From the NCBI GenBank assembly GCA_022446825.1, contig JAKVBY010000032.1, positions 11,191 through 45,754 of the forward strand: a stretch of DNA of 34,564 nucleotides, in the 5' to 3' direction. This DNA comes from Pirellulaceae bacterium. GTDB lineage: Bacteria > Planctomycetota > Planctomycetia > Pirellulales > Pirellulaceae. How positions within the stretch are numbered: position 1 is the first letter of the stretch; every line of letters starts with the position of its first letter. A program made the translations under genes and the position numbers. The notes below the pieces were generated by a model. That model worked only from the letters and a program-made list of their open reading frames with translations. It had not been told where the DNA came from and did no database searches. This document shows, in pieces, positions 16,629 through 25,221 of the stretch.

Positions 16629-17252
16629 GTCGGCGACTCTGGCCGGAGAATCGCCTTGATTGATTGTATCTAGGTCTAATGACTGAGAAGAAAATTCTGG
16701 AAGCGAGAGCCTCTCGAGACAATACGTCCCTCGGGTCCGCTTAGTTTCTCCAAAATAACAGTGGAAACAAGAAAATGTAACATGCCCCGGATTTTCAAGG
16801 AATCATCCCCAAGCGAAAGTTGCCGTTCTTGCGCTTAAGTTCGCCAGCAGAAAGCAGTTCTTGCCATCAAATTGGCAAAAACATCGGCCGCTCTGGCTGC
16901 GCAATTTGCTTTTTTGACCGGGTTCTCAGGGCAACCCCCTGATTTTACTAGCATTTAGTCGTCAGAGGCATCCGGAGGTGGCATCCCTGTTAACTTTTGG
17001 CGGGCTGATCAGAGTGGAGGGTACTGGCTGGAGGACACTGGTTCGAGATATTGGTTTGAGATATTGGCCGCTAAAATCCAGACTTTCAACTTGGGCGACA
17101 AAAGAACCAGGAAGTCTGGAATACGAGGAAAAATGCAGGCAAATCGGCTACTTTTGTCCGACTGCCTTGTGATGCGATTCGTCTGTCTTGTGATACAATT
17201 GAATCGCCCCACGGGAATGGTGTTGTTGTCTCTTTAACTTTTGGGTCCACAT
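16629..17252. other. Gene-free stretch between divergent genes
   Basis: About 620 bases separate the divergent secreted-protein and DUF1501 genes. Short frames here have no recognisable motifs. Near 17168-17205 a TTGTGAT(A/G)CAATT-type phrase occurs twice in tandem-like fashion, and a related GATACAATCAAT lies near 16660 on the other strand; these may be promoter or regulator sites. Near 17030-17070 the phrase GAGATATTGG repeats. No RNA gene was seen. Confidence 0.5.
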
Positions 17253-19316
17253 GTGAGCATCAAGCTGATCGACAGACGAGAATTAATGCGTGTTGGTGGA
17301 CTCACCTTAGGTGGGTTGAGCTTGGCAGACCTCCTACAAGCAGCCCCGCGCACGGATCGGTTCGGCGTTTCGTTTGGGCGGGCCAAGAACATCATTTTTC
17401 TCTACCTCTGTGGCGGTCCTCCGCAACACGAGACGTTCGATCCCAAACCGGATGCACCTGCTGAGATCCGCGGGCCGTTTAAGCCGATTCAAACAAATAT
17501 TCCCGGCATCCAGTTCTGCGAATTACTCCCGCGCACGGCTGCGATAGCTGACAAGATCGCGGTGATCCGCTCCATGTCGACGGATGACAACATCCACTCC
17601 AGTAGCGGCCACTGGGTGTTGACCGGATACAAATATCAAGGTCCGAATGCCCGCACCATTCAACCGAGCGACTGGCCGTTTTACGGTTCCATCATTAAAC
17701 GCTACAAACCCAGCGAGAGCATGCCGGGGCTCAGCTCCCTCGTGATACCGGACTTTGTGCGCCAAAATGAAAACGTTACTCCCGCCGGTCAAATGGGCGG
17801 ATTGATGGGGCAGCAGTGGTCACCAGAACATTTTGTGGGTGATCCATCACGCGCAGATTACAAGATCGAAGGCTTCGAACCATTGGGAATTACGCTGGAT
17901 CGTATGAAGAGCCGTCGCGCACTCCAATCAAAATTCGAGGACAGGCTCCGCGCTGCGGAAAGCAGCAAGGCCGTTGATATTTTGTCGACGTATCAACAAC
18001 AGTCCTACGAACTTATGACTTCGGGCAAGGCGCGACGGGCTTTTAACATCCAGGAAGAGCCTGACCACGTGCGAGATCGCTACGGGCGCAACCGCTGGGG
18101 TCAGTGCGTATTGCTGGCGCGCCGACTGATCGAGTCAGGCGTGCGCCTTGTGCACGTAAACTGGCCGCGCGAACCGGGTGATAATGCATCAGATAACCCA
18201 CTGTGGGACACACATGCACAAAATCACGATCGACTTGAAGATGTACTTTGTCCGCTTTTTGATGTGGGTTACACCGCGTTGATTGAAGACCTTGATCAAC
18301 GCGGCCTGCTTGATGAGACACTGGTTGTCGCCATTGGAGAATTTGGCCGGACACCGAAGATCAATCCCAAGAGTGGTCGTGACCATTGGGGTCCGGTTTT
18401 CTCCGCGGCACTCGCTGGCGCCGGTATCAGTGGAGGTCAGGTGTACGGCAGTTCGGACGCGCACGGCGCTTATCCTAAGTCAAATAAAATCGACCCGGGC
18501 CATTTGACATCCACCATTTTTCATCTGGCCGGCTTGGATTACCAGGGCACATTTGCGGACCCCACCGGTCGTGAATTAGCGTTGTCGAAGCAACCCGCAC
18601 TGATGGATTTGCTCGGTGACAGACCTGCGACGGCAGACCGAACGGTGCCCACAGGTGATGTGGCCAGGGTTCCGGACTTCGATGAAAGCAAGGTGATTCG
18701 GCAGACTTCCTTTGAAGGTAAAGAGGTTTTAAGACCCGCCGATGTTCCCTCGAGGCCCAAAGGCTGGCGTTTCCTCAACTCAAATGCGTTCTCGGTTGAA
18801 ATTCAAAACCCCTCAAAAATTGGCAAGCTCGATCTAGCACAGCACTTAACGTTTCAAGCTACGAAGAGTGAATCCTCCGCGACAAGTGCGATTGTTGGAC
18901 AGGAAGTCCGCAGTCCTTTCCCCGGCACATATCGGCTCCAGGCAAAATTCGTTGCCGCAGGTAAATCAGAGGAAGCTCAACAGGCATTTCAAGAATCTCA
19001 TTCTTGCTATCTGGTTTTCTTCAAGTTCGCCGAGAAATCCAAGCAGATCGATCAACGTACGGTCATGGCAGAATTTGAATTCGTTCCGGAATTTACAGAT
19101 GACGCGACGACCACGGCACAAACGGTGGAGTTCACTAGGCCGTTCCTCAATGCAAGCGGAAATTACTCGTTTGGATTAGGTATGGGGGTTGGCGTAGAGC
19201 TTCGCCAGAAACCGAATGCAACGGCTGCAACGATGGATGAAGACGTGGCGCTTCATGTATTGAGCATTGAACTGGAATTCGTCGGTAAAGAAAGAAATCC
19301 GAACGTTACCGTTTGA
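17253..19316 (+). CDS. DUF1501 family exported protein, copy 1
   Basis: Member of the DUF1501 family, abundant in planctomycetes and related to the alkaline phosphatase/sulfatase fold; substrates are unknown. The N-terminus has a twin-arginine-like leader (DRRELMRVGGLTLGGLSLADLL), implying Tat export. Diagnostic blocks are FLYLCGGPPQHETFDPKPDAP, TDDNIHSSSGHWVLTGY, RYGRNRWGQCVLLARRLIE, and GEFGRTPKIN with RDHWGPVFS. The start is uncertain: the frame opens at TTG 17241, while GTG 17253 still includes the Arg pair. No strong ribosome binding site is visible. The roughly 150-residue C-terminal region after the phosphatase-like core looks like a beta-rich add-on. It converges with copy 2. No DUF1549/DUF1553 partner gene, the usual neighbour, is present. 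Confidence 0.9.
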   Translation: MSIKLIDRRELMRVGGLTLGGLSLADLLQAAPRTDRFGVSFGRAKNIIFLYLCGGPPQHETFDPKPDAPAEIRGPFKPIQTNIPGIQFCELLPRTAAIADKIAVIRSMSTDDNIHSSSGHWVLTGYKYQGPNARTIQPSDWPFYGSIIKRYKPSESMPGLSSLVIPDFVRQNENVTPAGQMGGLMGQQWSPEHFVGDPSRADYKIEGFEPLGITLDRMKSRRALQSKFEDRLRAAESSKAVDILSTYQQQSYELMTSGKARRAFNIQEEPDHVRDRYGRNRWGQCVLLARRLIESGVRLVHVNWPREPGDNASDNPLWDTHAQNHDRLEDVLCPLFDVGYTALIEDLDQRGLLDETLVVAIGEFGRTPKINPKSGRDHWGPVFSAALAGAGISGGQVYGSSDAHGAYPKSNKIDPGHLTSTIFHLAGLDYQGTFADPTGRELALSKQPALMDLLGDRPATADRTVPTGDVARVPDFDESKVIRQTSFEGKEVLRPADVPSRPKGWRFLNSNAFSVEIQNPSKIGKLDLAQHLTFQATKSESSATSAIVGQEVRSPFPGTYRLQAKFVAAGKSEEAQQAFQESHSCYLVFFKFAEKSKQIDQRTVMAEFEFVPEFTDDATTTAQTVEFTRPFLNASGNYSFGLGMGVGVELRQKPNATAATMDEDVALHVLSIELEFVGKERNPNVTV

Positions 19317-19467
19317 TCATCGTCGACGCACGTTTGCGGCCAGACGCTCGTCGGGCAGGTTCACAGGGCGACCGTCATGAATCGGACTGAAAACGCGTCG
19401 CGCCTCACGTTCTGCAAGGTATCTCAGGCGGACGCGCGGCCACTGGGCACGACATCGGCAGACCGGT

Positions 19468-19925
19468 CTAACGCCCTTCGTTGCGCCACCAGCGAATTTC
19501 GCTCTTGGAAACCCGTTTGCGTCTCGCCCACGCGCCGTCATAGGCAGCAACGATGTCGGGCCGCCCGTCCCGGTTAAGGTCGGCTGCGATTACCTGATTC
19601 GCCTGAGGGAAACCATCTTGTAGATTGCGGACGGCTCATTGGCCATCTCGGTTTTCAAACCAGACGGCGCGATCATCACCGGGCGTCGTTGCCGGTTGTC
19701 ATACTACCGAGGTCTGTTGGCCCAGGCGGTCGCGATCACGTCCACCTTTGCGTCGCTGGCGAGTTCCGCAGGTACGAATGCCGGTTGAAAGAAGTCGCCG
19801 ATCTGCTTTCGCCGCCGGAAACTCTGCAGACCGGCGCCGTCAACATTCTGCTGGTCGCTGTGTGAACGTGCCAATTCCTTCCCGTGCGAATTTTCGTCAA
19901 ATCGGTGCTTGTGAGAACCGCTCAC
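19468..19925 (-). pseudogene. Broken C-terminal fragment of an FG-GAP/VCBS protein
   Basis: The minus strand encodes fragments matching the last 140 or so residues of the intact FG-GAP protein at 23.1-24.5 kb. One frame reads VDVIATAWAN and then stops. A second frame reads QPATTPGDDRAVWFENR, hits a TGA where the intact copy has Trp, and continues as NLQDGFPQANQVIAADLNRDG to SKSEIRWWRNEGR and a stop at 19468. So there is at least one frameshift and one nonsense change, and no N-terminal part. The upstream end is approximate; it touches the 3' end of DUF1501 copy 2, which runs in the same direction. Confidence 0.82.
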
Positions 19926-22048
19926 ACGGTCACGTTGTCGTTACGTTCTTTACCGAGGAATTTGAGCTTCATGTCGGCAATCCTCAAAAATGCTCGTTGG
20001 CCAGCCGGAATCATCAACGGTCCGGCGGTGGAGCGCATGACCTGGATCGAAACGCCCAGACCGGCTTCAAAATTGAGCACGCCCGCTCCGCGCGGCGGCG
20101 CGAGAAATGCCTTGGTCAGCTCAACGCTTTGCCATTCTTTTGAGCCGCTCGCGAGCAGCTGCGGCTCGAAGTCGATCGACGCCATCTCACGCGACTCGTT
20201 GACGAATTTCGTCGCAGCGGTGAACTGGAACAGGACGAGTCGACAGCGGAAATTTTTGCTGAAGACATCATGGAAGAACTCGGGCGAGGACGCCTCGGCT
20301 CGCAGGCGAGTTCGGAAAACGAAGGAGCCGGGACGCGGGCTGCGTATTTCCTGAGCGAGATATGCTTTGGCGTCCGGTTGAATCTGCTGTGCAGTCCCTG
20401 CTTCCATGTTGAAGCCGATCGCCGCGGTCGGATCTTCAAGATCGCTCAGCACGGTCAAGCCAAAATGGCTCGCACTCGATGAGGCCAGTAGAGGCTCCGC
20501 TCGCCAGCCTTTCGGACGCGACGGAGCGGTGATCGGCTTGAGCGGCTCGTCACCGGAGAATTCTGTCTGAATCAGGTAACGCGTCGGATCGAACTCGGGA
20601 ACGCGCGCCACATCGCCGGTTGGCTGTGTGCGTTCCTGAGTAGCTGGTTCGCTGCCAAGCAGCGTCCACAACGGCTCGCCTTCCGTCAGTGGATATGGCC
20701 GATTCCCCGCATCGACGAAGTGGCCCTGATGTGGGATGCCCAGCAGGTGAAACAGTGTGGCGGTGAGGTCGCCAGGCTGCACCCTGTCGCTGGCCGGGTA
20801 AGCACCCTGCTGGTCGCTCGATCCGTAAACCTGGCCGCCGCTGATGCCGGCTCCGGCGAGCGTAAAGCTGAAGACTGGCCCCCAGTGATCGCGGCCGCCG
20901 TTCTTGTTGATCTTCGGTGTGCGGCCAAACTCGCCGATGGCGACGACAAGGGTCTCGTCGAGCAGGCCGCGTTGATCCAGGTCCTCCAGCAGAGCCGAAT
21001 AGCCGACGTCGAACATCGGGCAGAGGACATCCTCGACTCGGTCGGCATTTTCTGAGTGAGTGTCCCAGAGCGGGTTGGCCACGATGTTGTCGCCGTCCTC
21101 GCGAGGCCACTGCACGTGCACGAGCCGCACGCCGGCCTCGATCAGCCGTCGCGCGAGCAGCGCGCACTGTCCCCAGCGGTTGCGGCCATAACCGTCTCGA
21201 ACTTTGTCGGGTTCGCGAGCAATGTCGAAGGCCTGCCGTGCCTCGCCCGACGTCAGCAGATCGAATGCCCGCTGCTTGTAATAGTCGTATGTTGCGACGG
21301 TTCCGTCGATCTGACGTAAACGGTCATCGAATTGAGACAGCAGTGACTGTCGCTGCTCGAGCCGGATCGGTGTGATATCGTTTTTGCGGAGGCTTTCGAT
21401 GTCGTAAGTCGGCTCAGCCGGATCACCGACAAACACTTCGGGATTCCACCGCGGTCCCAGAAACCCGGCTGTCTGGCCGGCCGGCGTGACGTTTTCGTTT
21501 AGCCGCATGACGTCTGGCAGCCAGACGGAAGTCAGGGCCGGCAGCTTCTCGCTCGGCTTGAGTTGTTTCACGACCGAACCCAGATACGGCCAGTCGGTCG
21601 GCTGAATCGTCCTGGGGTTCGTCCCGCGATACTTGTAACCGGTCAGGACCCAGGCACTGCTGGAGGAGTGGGTGTTGTCGTCAGTCGCCATCGATCGGCA
21701 AACGGCGAACTTGTCAGCCAGGGCTGCCGTTCTGGGCAACAGTTCGCAGAACTGAATGCCTGGCACGTTGGTACTGATTGGTTTGAAGGGACCTCGTATT
21801 TCGGTGGGTGCGTTCGGTTTGGGATCGAACGTCTCGTGCTGAGGCGGTCCTCCAGCGAGGTAGAGGAAGATAACATTCTTCGCCCGGCCGAAAGCCTTAT
21901 CCGAAACCGGAAGCGGCTGCGAAAGATCCCGCGCCTGAAGCAGCTGTGGCAGCGAAAGTCCTCCCAGCGTCAGCGAACCCACCTGCATCAGCTGCCGCCG
22001 TGTGAGGCCATCGCAAAGGCGGGTTCCTTTGTTGACGATCTGTAGCAT
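19922..22048 (-). CDS. DUF1501 family exported protein, copy 2
   Basis: Paralog of the plus-strand gene at 17.3-19.3 kb, with the same blocks: FLYLAGGPPQHETFDPKPNAP, TDDNTHSSSSAWVLTGYKYRG, RYGRNRWGQC-type region (here DGYGRNRWGQC), GEFGRTPKIN, RDHWGPVFS, AGAGISGGQVYGSSDQQGAYP, and the shared end KERN-NVTV. At 708 residues it has a twin-arginine leader with Arg17-Arg18 (TRRQLMQVGSLTLGGLSL). The ATG at 22048 has only a weak ribosome binding site. Its codons look distinctly richer in G and C than copy 1 and the ribosomal genes, which hints at a different history. Downstream is the FG-GAP fragment; upstream is a secreted hydrolase. Confidence 0.92.
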   Translation of the reverse strand: MLQIVNKGTRLCDGLTRRQLMQVGSLTLGGLSLPQLLQARDLSQPLPVSDKAFGRAKNVIFLYLAGGPPQHETFDPKPNAPTEIRGPFKPISTNVPGIQFCELLPRTAALADKFAVCRSMATDDNTHSSSSAWVLTGYKYRGTNPRTIQPTDWPYLGSVVKQLKPSEKLPALTSVWLPDVMRLNENVTPAGQTAGFLGPRWNPEVFVGDPAEPTYDIESLRKNDITPIRLEQRQSLLSQFDDRLRQIDGTVATYDYYKQRAFDLLTSGEARQAFDIAREPDKVRDGYGRNRWGQCALLARRLIEAGVRLVHVQWPREDGDNIVANPLWDTHSENADRVEDVLCPMFDVGYSALLEDLDQRGLLDETLVVAIGEFGRTPKINKNGGRDHWGPVFSFTLAGAGISGGQVYGSSDQQGAYPASDRVQPGDLTATLFHLLGIPHQGHFVDAGNRPYPLTEGEPLWTLLGSEPATQERTQPTGDVARVPEFDPTRYLIQTEFSGDEPLKPITAPSRPKGWRAEPLLASSSASHFGLTVLSDLEDPTAAIGFNMEAGTAQQIQPDAKAYLAQEIRSPRPGSFVFRTRLRAEASSPEFFHDVFSKNFRCRLVLFQFTAATKFVNESREMASIDFEPQLLASGSKEWQSVELTKAFLAPPRGAGVLNFEAGLGVSIQVMRSTAGPLMIPAGQRAFLRIADMKLKFLGKERNDNVTV

Positions 22049-22140
22049 GCTTTATCTTTGTGCAGGTGGCGGATTGTGACCCATCCATGGTAACCCATCG
22101 CCAGCATAGCGGCGAGATACACACCAGATACACACCGACC

Positions 22141-22177
22141 AGAAGGGAATCGATTGTGGTCAATTGCCCTGAGGTTT
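22141..22177. repeat. 37-base perfect repeat, copy 1
   Basis: Identical over 37 bases to 24542-24578 in the same orientation, with weaker similarity for about 11 further bases. This copy encodes the last residues of the hydrolase (ending KPQGN) and its downstream flank. A small ATTG/CAAT inverted repeat lies inside. Confidence 0.9.
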
Positions 22178-23002
22178 TTCCGAACCTGGGGCAGCGGTTC
22201 TGTCGAAAAAATCGAGGATCTGATCCTCAAAGCCCTGAATAAAAGACGACAGGTGTCGTCCACCAGGCACCTCCTTGTACACCACCTTGTACCCGCGGGT
22301 CTTCATGGCGTTAACGAACTGCCGGGAGTGGTGCACGGGGACCACGATGTCGCCGTCGCCGTGGAGCACAAGCACCGGTACTTTCGCGAAGGCGTCCAGG
22401 TGGGCCATCGCCGTCTGCGCTTTGTAGACGTCAGGCACAGTCTCCGGGGTGCCACCCAACGCTTTGCTCATCGAAGGCTTGTATTGTGGACTGTCGTTAA
22501 GGAATTGCGTGTAGTCCGTAACGCCGAAGATGTTACACACGGAGCGAACGTGGCCCTTGTTATACATCGTATAAATGAGTGAGCCGCCTCCCCCCATGCT
22601 CATCCCCATCATATGTACCCGTTCTTTGTCGAGCGGGTAGTTTTTCAGCGTTTTATCGAGCAGCTCGGTCAGCACACGTCGGGCACGTGCATTCATCCAA
22701 TGGTCGGTTCCCAGATGCGGGCAGAGCACGAAGTACCCGCGCTTTGCCGCGCGCTTGCGGAACTGAGTGAATTCCTTCATGCGCCACTGCTCTTGGTGAT
22801 CGCCGCCTCGGCCGTGCAAGTAAACGATGAGTGGATGCCGCTTCCCAGGCTCGGTGGATGCCGGCTTCTCGAGTAGGTAGGGCTCTGCCTCTGTTTCCCC
22901 CTTTGGCACGAAGGTCAATTCCTCTGCCGATGCGGGTGCACAGAGCAGGAGGAAGGCCAGTATGGTGGTAGCGCTCAGCGCGATTGGAAAGAGTTTTCTC
23001 AC
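22160..23002 (-). CDS. Secreted alpha/beta hydrolase (esterase/peptidase-like)
   Basis: A 280-residue hydrolase with a signal peptide (MRKLFPIALSATTILAFLLLC, probable cut after ASA at 26). The fold is shown by LIVYLHGRGGD (oxyanion region, 58-68), the nucleophile elbow GMSMGGGGS with Ser135, Asp218 in HGDGDIVVPV and His250 in GGRH, a full Ser-Asp-His triad. It resembles the single-domain exported esterases related to PHB depolymerase and the prolyl oligopeptidase catalytic domain. The substrate is unknown; an ester-bearing polysaccharide is a guess. The GTG at 23002 is the start, with AGGAG 9 bases upstream. It lies between the FG-GAP gene and DUF1501 copy 2, all on the minus strand. Confidence 0.88.
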   Translation of the reverse strand: MRKLFPIALSATTILAFLLLCAPASAEELTFVPKGETEAEPYLLEKPASTEPGKRHPLIVYLHGRGGDHQEQWRMKEFTQFRKRAAKRGYFVLCPHLGTDHWMNARARRVLTELLDKTLKNYPLDKERVHMMGMSMGGGGSLIYTMYNKGHVRSVCNIFGVTDYTQFLNDSPQYKPSMSKALGGTPETVPDVYKAQTAMAHLDAFAKVPVLVLHGDGDIVVPVHHSRQFVNAMKTRGYKVVYKEVPGGRHLSSFIQGFEDQILDFFDRTAAPGSEKPQGN

Positions 23003-23036
23003 AACATGGTTCTCCTGAAGTCACGAATGGAAGCTG
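22956..23036 (-). repeat. Copy B of the duplicated leader/signal-peptide segment
   Basis: Counterpart of 16548-16628. It covers the hydrolase leader, ribosome binding site, GTG start and the first 15 or so codons. The ATG-TTG-TGA minimal frame overlapping the GTG is preserved exactly. Similarity continues upstream with gaps to about 23100. Confidence 0.85.
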
Positions 23037-23129
23037 CTTGGAAAATCTGGTCGGAGACTCGACTTAATTGCCCGACTTAATTGATTGCATCTTGGTCATG
23101 GAGCGAGTGAGTGATGATTGTGAGATGCC

Positions 23130-24524
23130 CTACTTCCCGCTGTCGGCTTCGTTGCGCCACCAGCGGATTTCGCTCTTGGAACCCTGTTCACGGTTCACCC
23201 ACTCGCCGTCACAGGTGGCGATGATGTCGGGCCGCCCATCCCCGTTCAGGTCGGCGGTGATCACCTGGCTGGCCCCGAAAAACTTGTCCTGCAAGCTGTG
23301 GACGACCCACTGGTCGCGACCACGGTTTTCAAACCAGACGACGCGATCGCCTCCAGGCGTCGTTACGGGTTGTCCATACAATCGAAGTGTGTTGGCCCAA
23401 GCGGTTGCGATCACGTCCATGTCTCCGTCGCCGTCCAGGTCCCTGGCAATCGCCTCGAAGGCAAAGGGCAGGTGGCCGACTAGGTGCTTTTTCCATGACC
23501 GGCCGGACTTCGGCTGGTCCACGTTTTCGTACCAGACCACTCCGTGCCGTTCCACCTTGATGTCGATATGCGTGGTCACCCCGTGAGCCATCACCACATC
23601 GAGATCACCGTCGGCGTCCATGTCGACTGGATGACCGTGGGCCGGAGCCCACGACTGATTGTCGATGGTGTGTTTTTTCCAGCGTCCCGATGGCGTTTTG
23701 TCGAGGTTCTCGTACCAGACGACCTGGCAGCCGTGGTCCTGGACGTTCGCCGAGAAATAGCGTTTGCCGGTGGCTGTAGCAAGCAGGTCGATCTTGCCGT
23801 CGCTGTTAAAGTCGCCTGCGGCGATCGTCCGAGCCACCGGCATCCCCTCGTCGATCACGCGACGAGTCCATTCGTCATGCTGCCCGTCCCGGCCGGGATT
23901 TTCATACCAAGTTATCCGGCCAGGATTGAGGCCTGCCGCCGCCGCGTCCAGATCGCCGTCCCCATCCAGATCGGACAACACCACATCGTAAGCGTGCTGG
24001 CATTTTGTGGTGATGATGTATTGTTTCCAATGACTGTCTGCCGGCCCGTCCGGGTTGACGAACCAGAACAACCGCCCATTCCAATTGTCGACCATGACCA
24101 CGTCCAGCCTGCCGTCGCCATTGATGTCTCCGGTCGCGTGTCGTTCCATCCATCCCTGCTGGTCTTTATGAATCACGTGGCGCTGGAATTTGCCCTGGCC
24201 GTTGTTTTCCAGCCAGTACAGATTGGATTCACCCTGTGCTCCACCCGTATAGATATCCGGGTAGGTCAGGTCGAGGTCGCCGTCGCCATCGATGTCGACG
24301 GTCGCGATCCCAAAGATGTAGCGGTGCTCGTTCGCCAGCACGTGCTCGGAGAAGCGGACCGGCTCAGCGGCCTCAAGCGTCACTGTACCAAGCGGCCCTG
24401 TGAAGGCTCCGCTGGTCAGTACGAGCCACCAGCCAAGCAGTTGCCACAGGTCCAGAAAACGATCACAAGGATTCTTGTTCGGATGTTTCACGGTGATTGG
24501 TATATTCGGCCTTTCTGGACGCAA
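23130..24524 (-). CDS. Secreted FG-GAP/VCBS repeat protein (beta-propeller)
   Basis: A 464-residue exported protein with seven calcium-binding DxDxDGxxD loops at about residues 77-85, 133-141, 185-193, 238-246, 301-309, 362-370 and 425-433. Each is followed by a (V/I)-x-W-(Y/F)-E-N-type strand, as in FG-GAP/VCBS integrin-like seven-blade propellers. Such proteins usually bind surfaces or glycans; the ligand here is unknown. A hydrophobic segment (LWQLLGWWLVLTSGAF, about 26-41) probably is the signal peptide. The start is uncertain: the frame opens at TTG 24524, and a GTG at 24491 is an alternative; neither has a good ribosome binding site. A broken partial copy lies at 19.5-19.9 kb. A long antisense frame opposite this gene is a composition artefact. 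Confidence 0.9.
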   Translation of the reverse strand: MRPERPNIPITVKHPNKNPCDRFLDLWQLLGWWLVLTSGAFTGPLGTVTLEAAEPVRFSEHVLANEHRYIFGIATVDIDGDGDLDLTYPDIYTGGAQGESNLYWLENNGQGKFQRHVIHKDQQGWMERHATGDINGDGRLDVVMVDNWNGRLFWFVNPDGPADSHWKQYIITTKCQHAYDVVLSDLDGDGDLDAAAAGLNPGRITWYENPGRDGQHDEWTRRVIDEGMPVARTIAAGDFNSDGKIDLLATATGKRYFSANVQDHGCQVVWYENLDKTPSGRWKKHTIDNQSWAPAHGHPVDMDADGDLDVVMAHGVTTHIDIKVERHGVVWYENVDQPKSGRSWKKHLVGHLPFAFEAIARDLDGDGDMDVIATAWANTLRLYGQPVTTPGGDRVVWFENRGRDQWVVHSLQDKFFGASQVITADLNGDGRPDIIATCDGEWVNREQGSKSEIRWWRNEADSGK

Positions 24525-24541
24525 ACTGGAAAAGATGGACG

Positions 24542-24578
24542 AGAAGGGAATCGATTGTGGTCAATTGCCCTGAGGTTT
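24542..24578. repeat. 37-base perfect repeat, copy 2
   Basis: Identical to 22141-22177 in direct orientation. Here it lies just upstream of the FG-GAP gene rather than at the end of the hydrolase gene. The two copies thus bracket about 2.4 kb containing both genes. Confidence 0.9.
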
Positions 24579-24780
24579 CTGCGATCCTGTTGCTGCCGTC
24601 ATGACGAGCGCAACCCAACCCGACGAGGACCAGGACGACACTCCTTTTATCATAAACCATCTTGGTTATTTCGCCGAGACATACGTGCTCCTAATGATTT
24701 ATGGGTTCCGTCAGTTAGCTCGATGACGAAAGCGGGCAGTGTCCACGGCATAGCCTTCACCAGACGTCTACCTGCCTGAA

Positions 24781-24858
24781 CATGCTACGCGGCACCGCTG
24801 ACGCCGCGCTCGGTGACTCGTATTCCATCACGACGACCACACCTCCGTGTGGAGCATG
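24781..24858. other. Multi-stem inverted-repeat element downstream of infA
   Basis: CATGCT (24781-24786) pairs with AGCATG (24853-24858). Inside lie a GCGGC/GCCGC stem, a GTGA/TCAC pair and a perfect CCACAC-CTCC-GTGTGG hairpin (24837-24852). The whole 78 bases could fold into a branched structure. It lacks the tRNA T-loop sequence and a T run, so it is neither a tRNA nor a standard terminator. The rest of the 24525-24882 gap holds the 37-base repeat and a short plus-strand frame of 41 codons at 24601-24726 without a ribosome binding site. Confidence 0.4.
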
Positions 24859-24882
24859 CGACCAGAGTAGAGCAGGGCAGAT

Positions 24883-25104
24883 TTAACGCTCGCGGTAGGT
24901 GATGCGACCCCGAGTTAGATCGTAGGGAGATAGCTCAACGCGAACTTTGTCACCCGGAACGATGCGGATGAAGTTTTTCCGCATCCGCCCGGCAACATGT
25001 GCCATCACTTCAGCGCCCGTGTCGAGTTGAACTCGAAATCGAGTATTTGCCAGAGCCTGGGTTACGGTGCCTTCAACTTCTAACGCTTCTTCTTTGTCTG
25101 CCAC
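24883..25104 (-). CDS. infA: Translation initiation factor IF-1
   Basis: Small OB-fold protein that blocks the 30S A site during initiation and assists IF-2 and IF-3. From GTG 25104 the protein reads as [47 protein letters not shown] and [17 protein letters not shown], 73 residues, the family length. I prefer the GTG because GGAG lies about 6 bases upstream and the second residues match IF-1; an in-frame TTG at 25116 would add four residues. infA usually lies between secY or map and rpmJ; here it is about 24 kb away, beside envelope genes. Confidence 0.95.
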   Translation of the reverse strand: MADKEEALEVEGTVTQALANTRFRVQLDTGAEVMAHVAGRMRKNFIRIVPGDKVRVELSPYDLTRGRITYRER

Positions 25105-25157
25105 AAGCAGCTCCAAAAACGGTGGTAAAATAGAGACGATTTCATCTTAAGCCGAGT

Positions 25158-25187
25158 ATTCTACACACGTTAATAAAACCGCGTCTA
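25158..25187 (-). promoter_or_regulatory. Possible promoter for infA
   Basis: Minus-strand TAGACG (25182-25187) and TAGAAT (25158-25163) are 18 bases apart, and the -10 is preceded by TG. Transcription would begin near 25150, about 45 bases before the GTG. It lies in the 117-base gap after the glycosyltransferase gene. Confidence 0.4.
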
Positions 25188-25221
25188 GTCAGAGGGGAGA
25201 CGGATTTTGGTGCGGGAAGTG

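Noticed and set aside
24601..24726. 41-codon plus-strand frame ending in a hydrophobic segment (NHLGYFAETYVLLMIYGF)
   Set aside because: The peptide looks protein-like, but there is no ribosome binding site and it may be a relic; kept only as a note.
23544..24779. 411-codon plus-strand open frame
   Set aside because: It is antisense to the FG-GAP gene, has no family motif, and its His/Val/Asp-rich repeats mirror the calcium-loop codons of the real gene.
24781..24858. Possible tRNA in the 78-base branched element
   Set aside because: No T-loop consensus, no seven-pair acceptor stem and no sensible anticodon arm on either strand.
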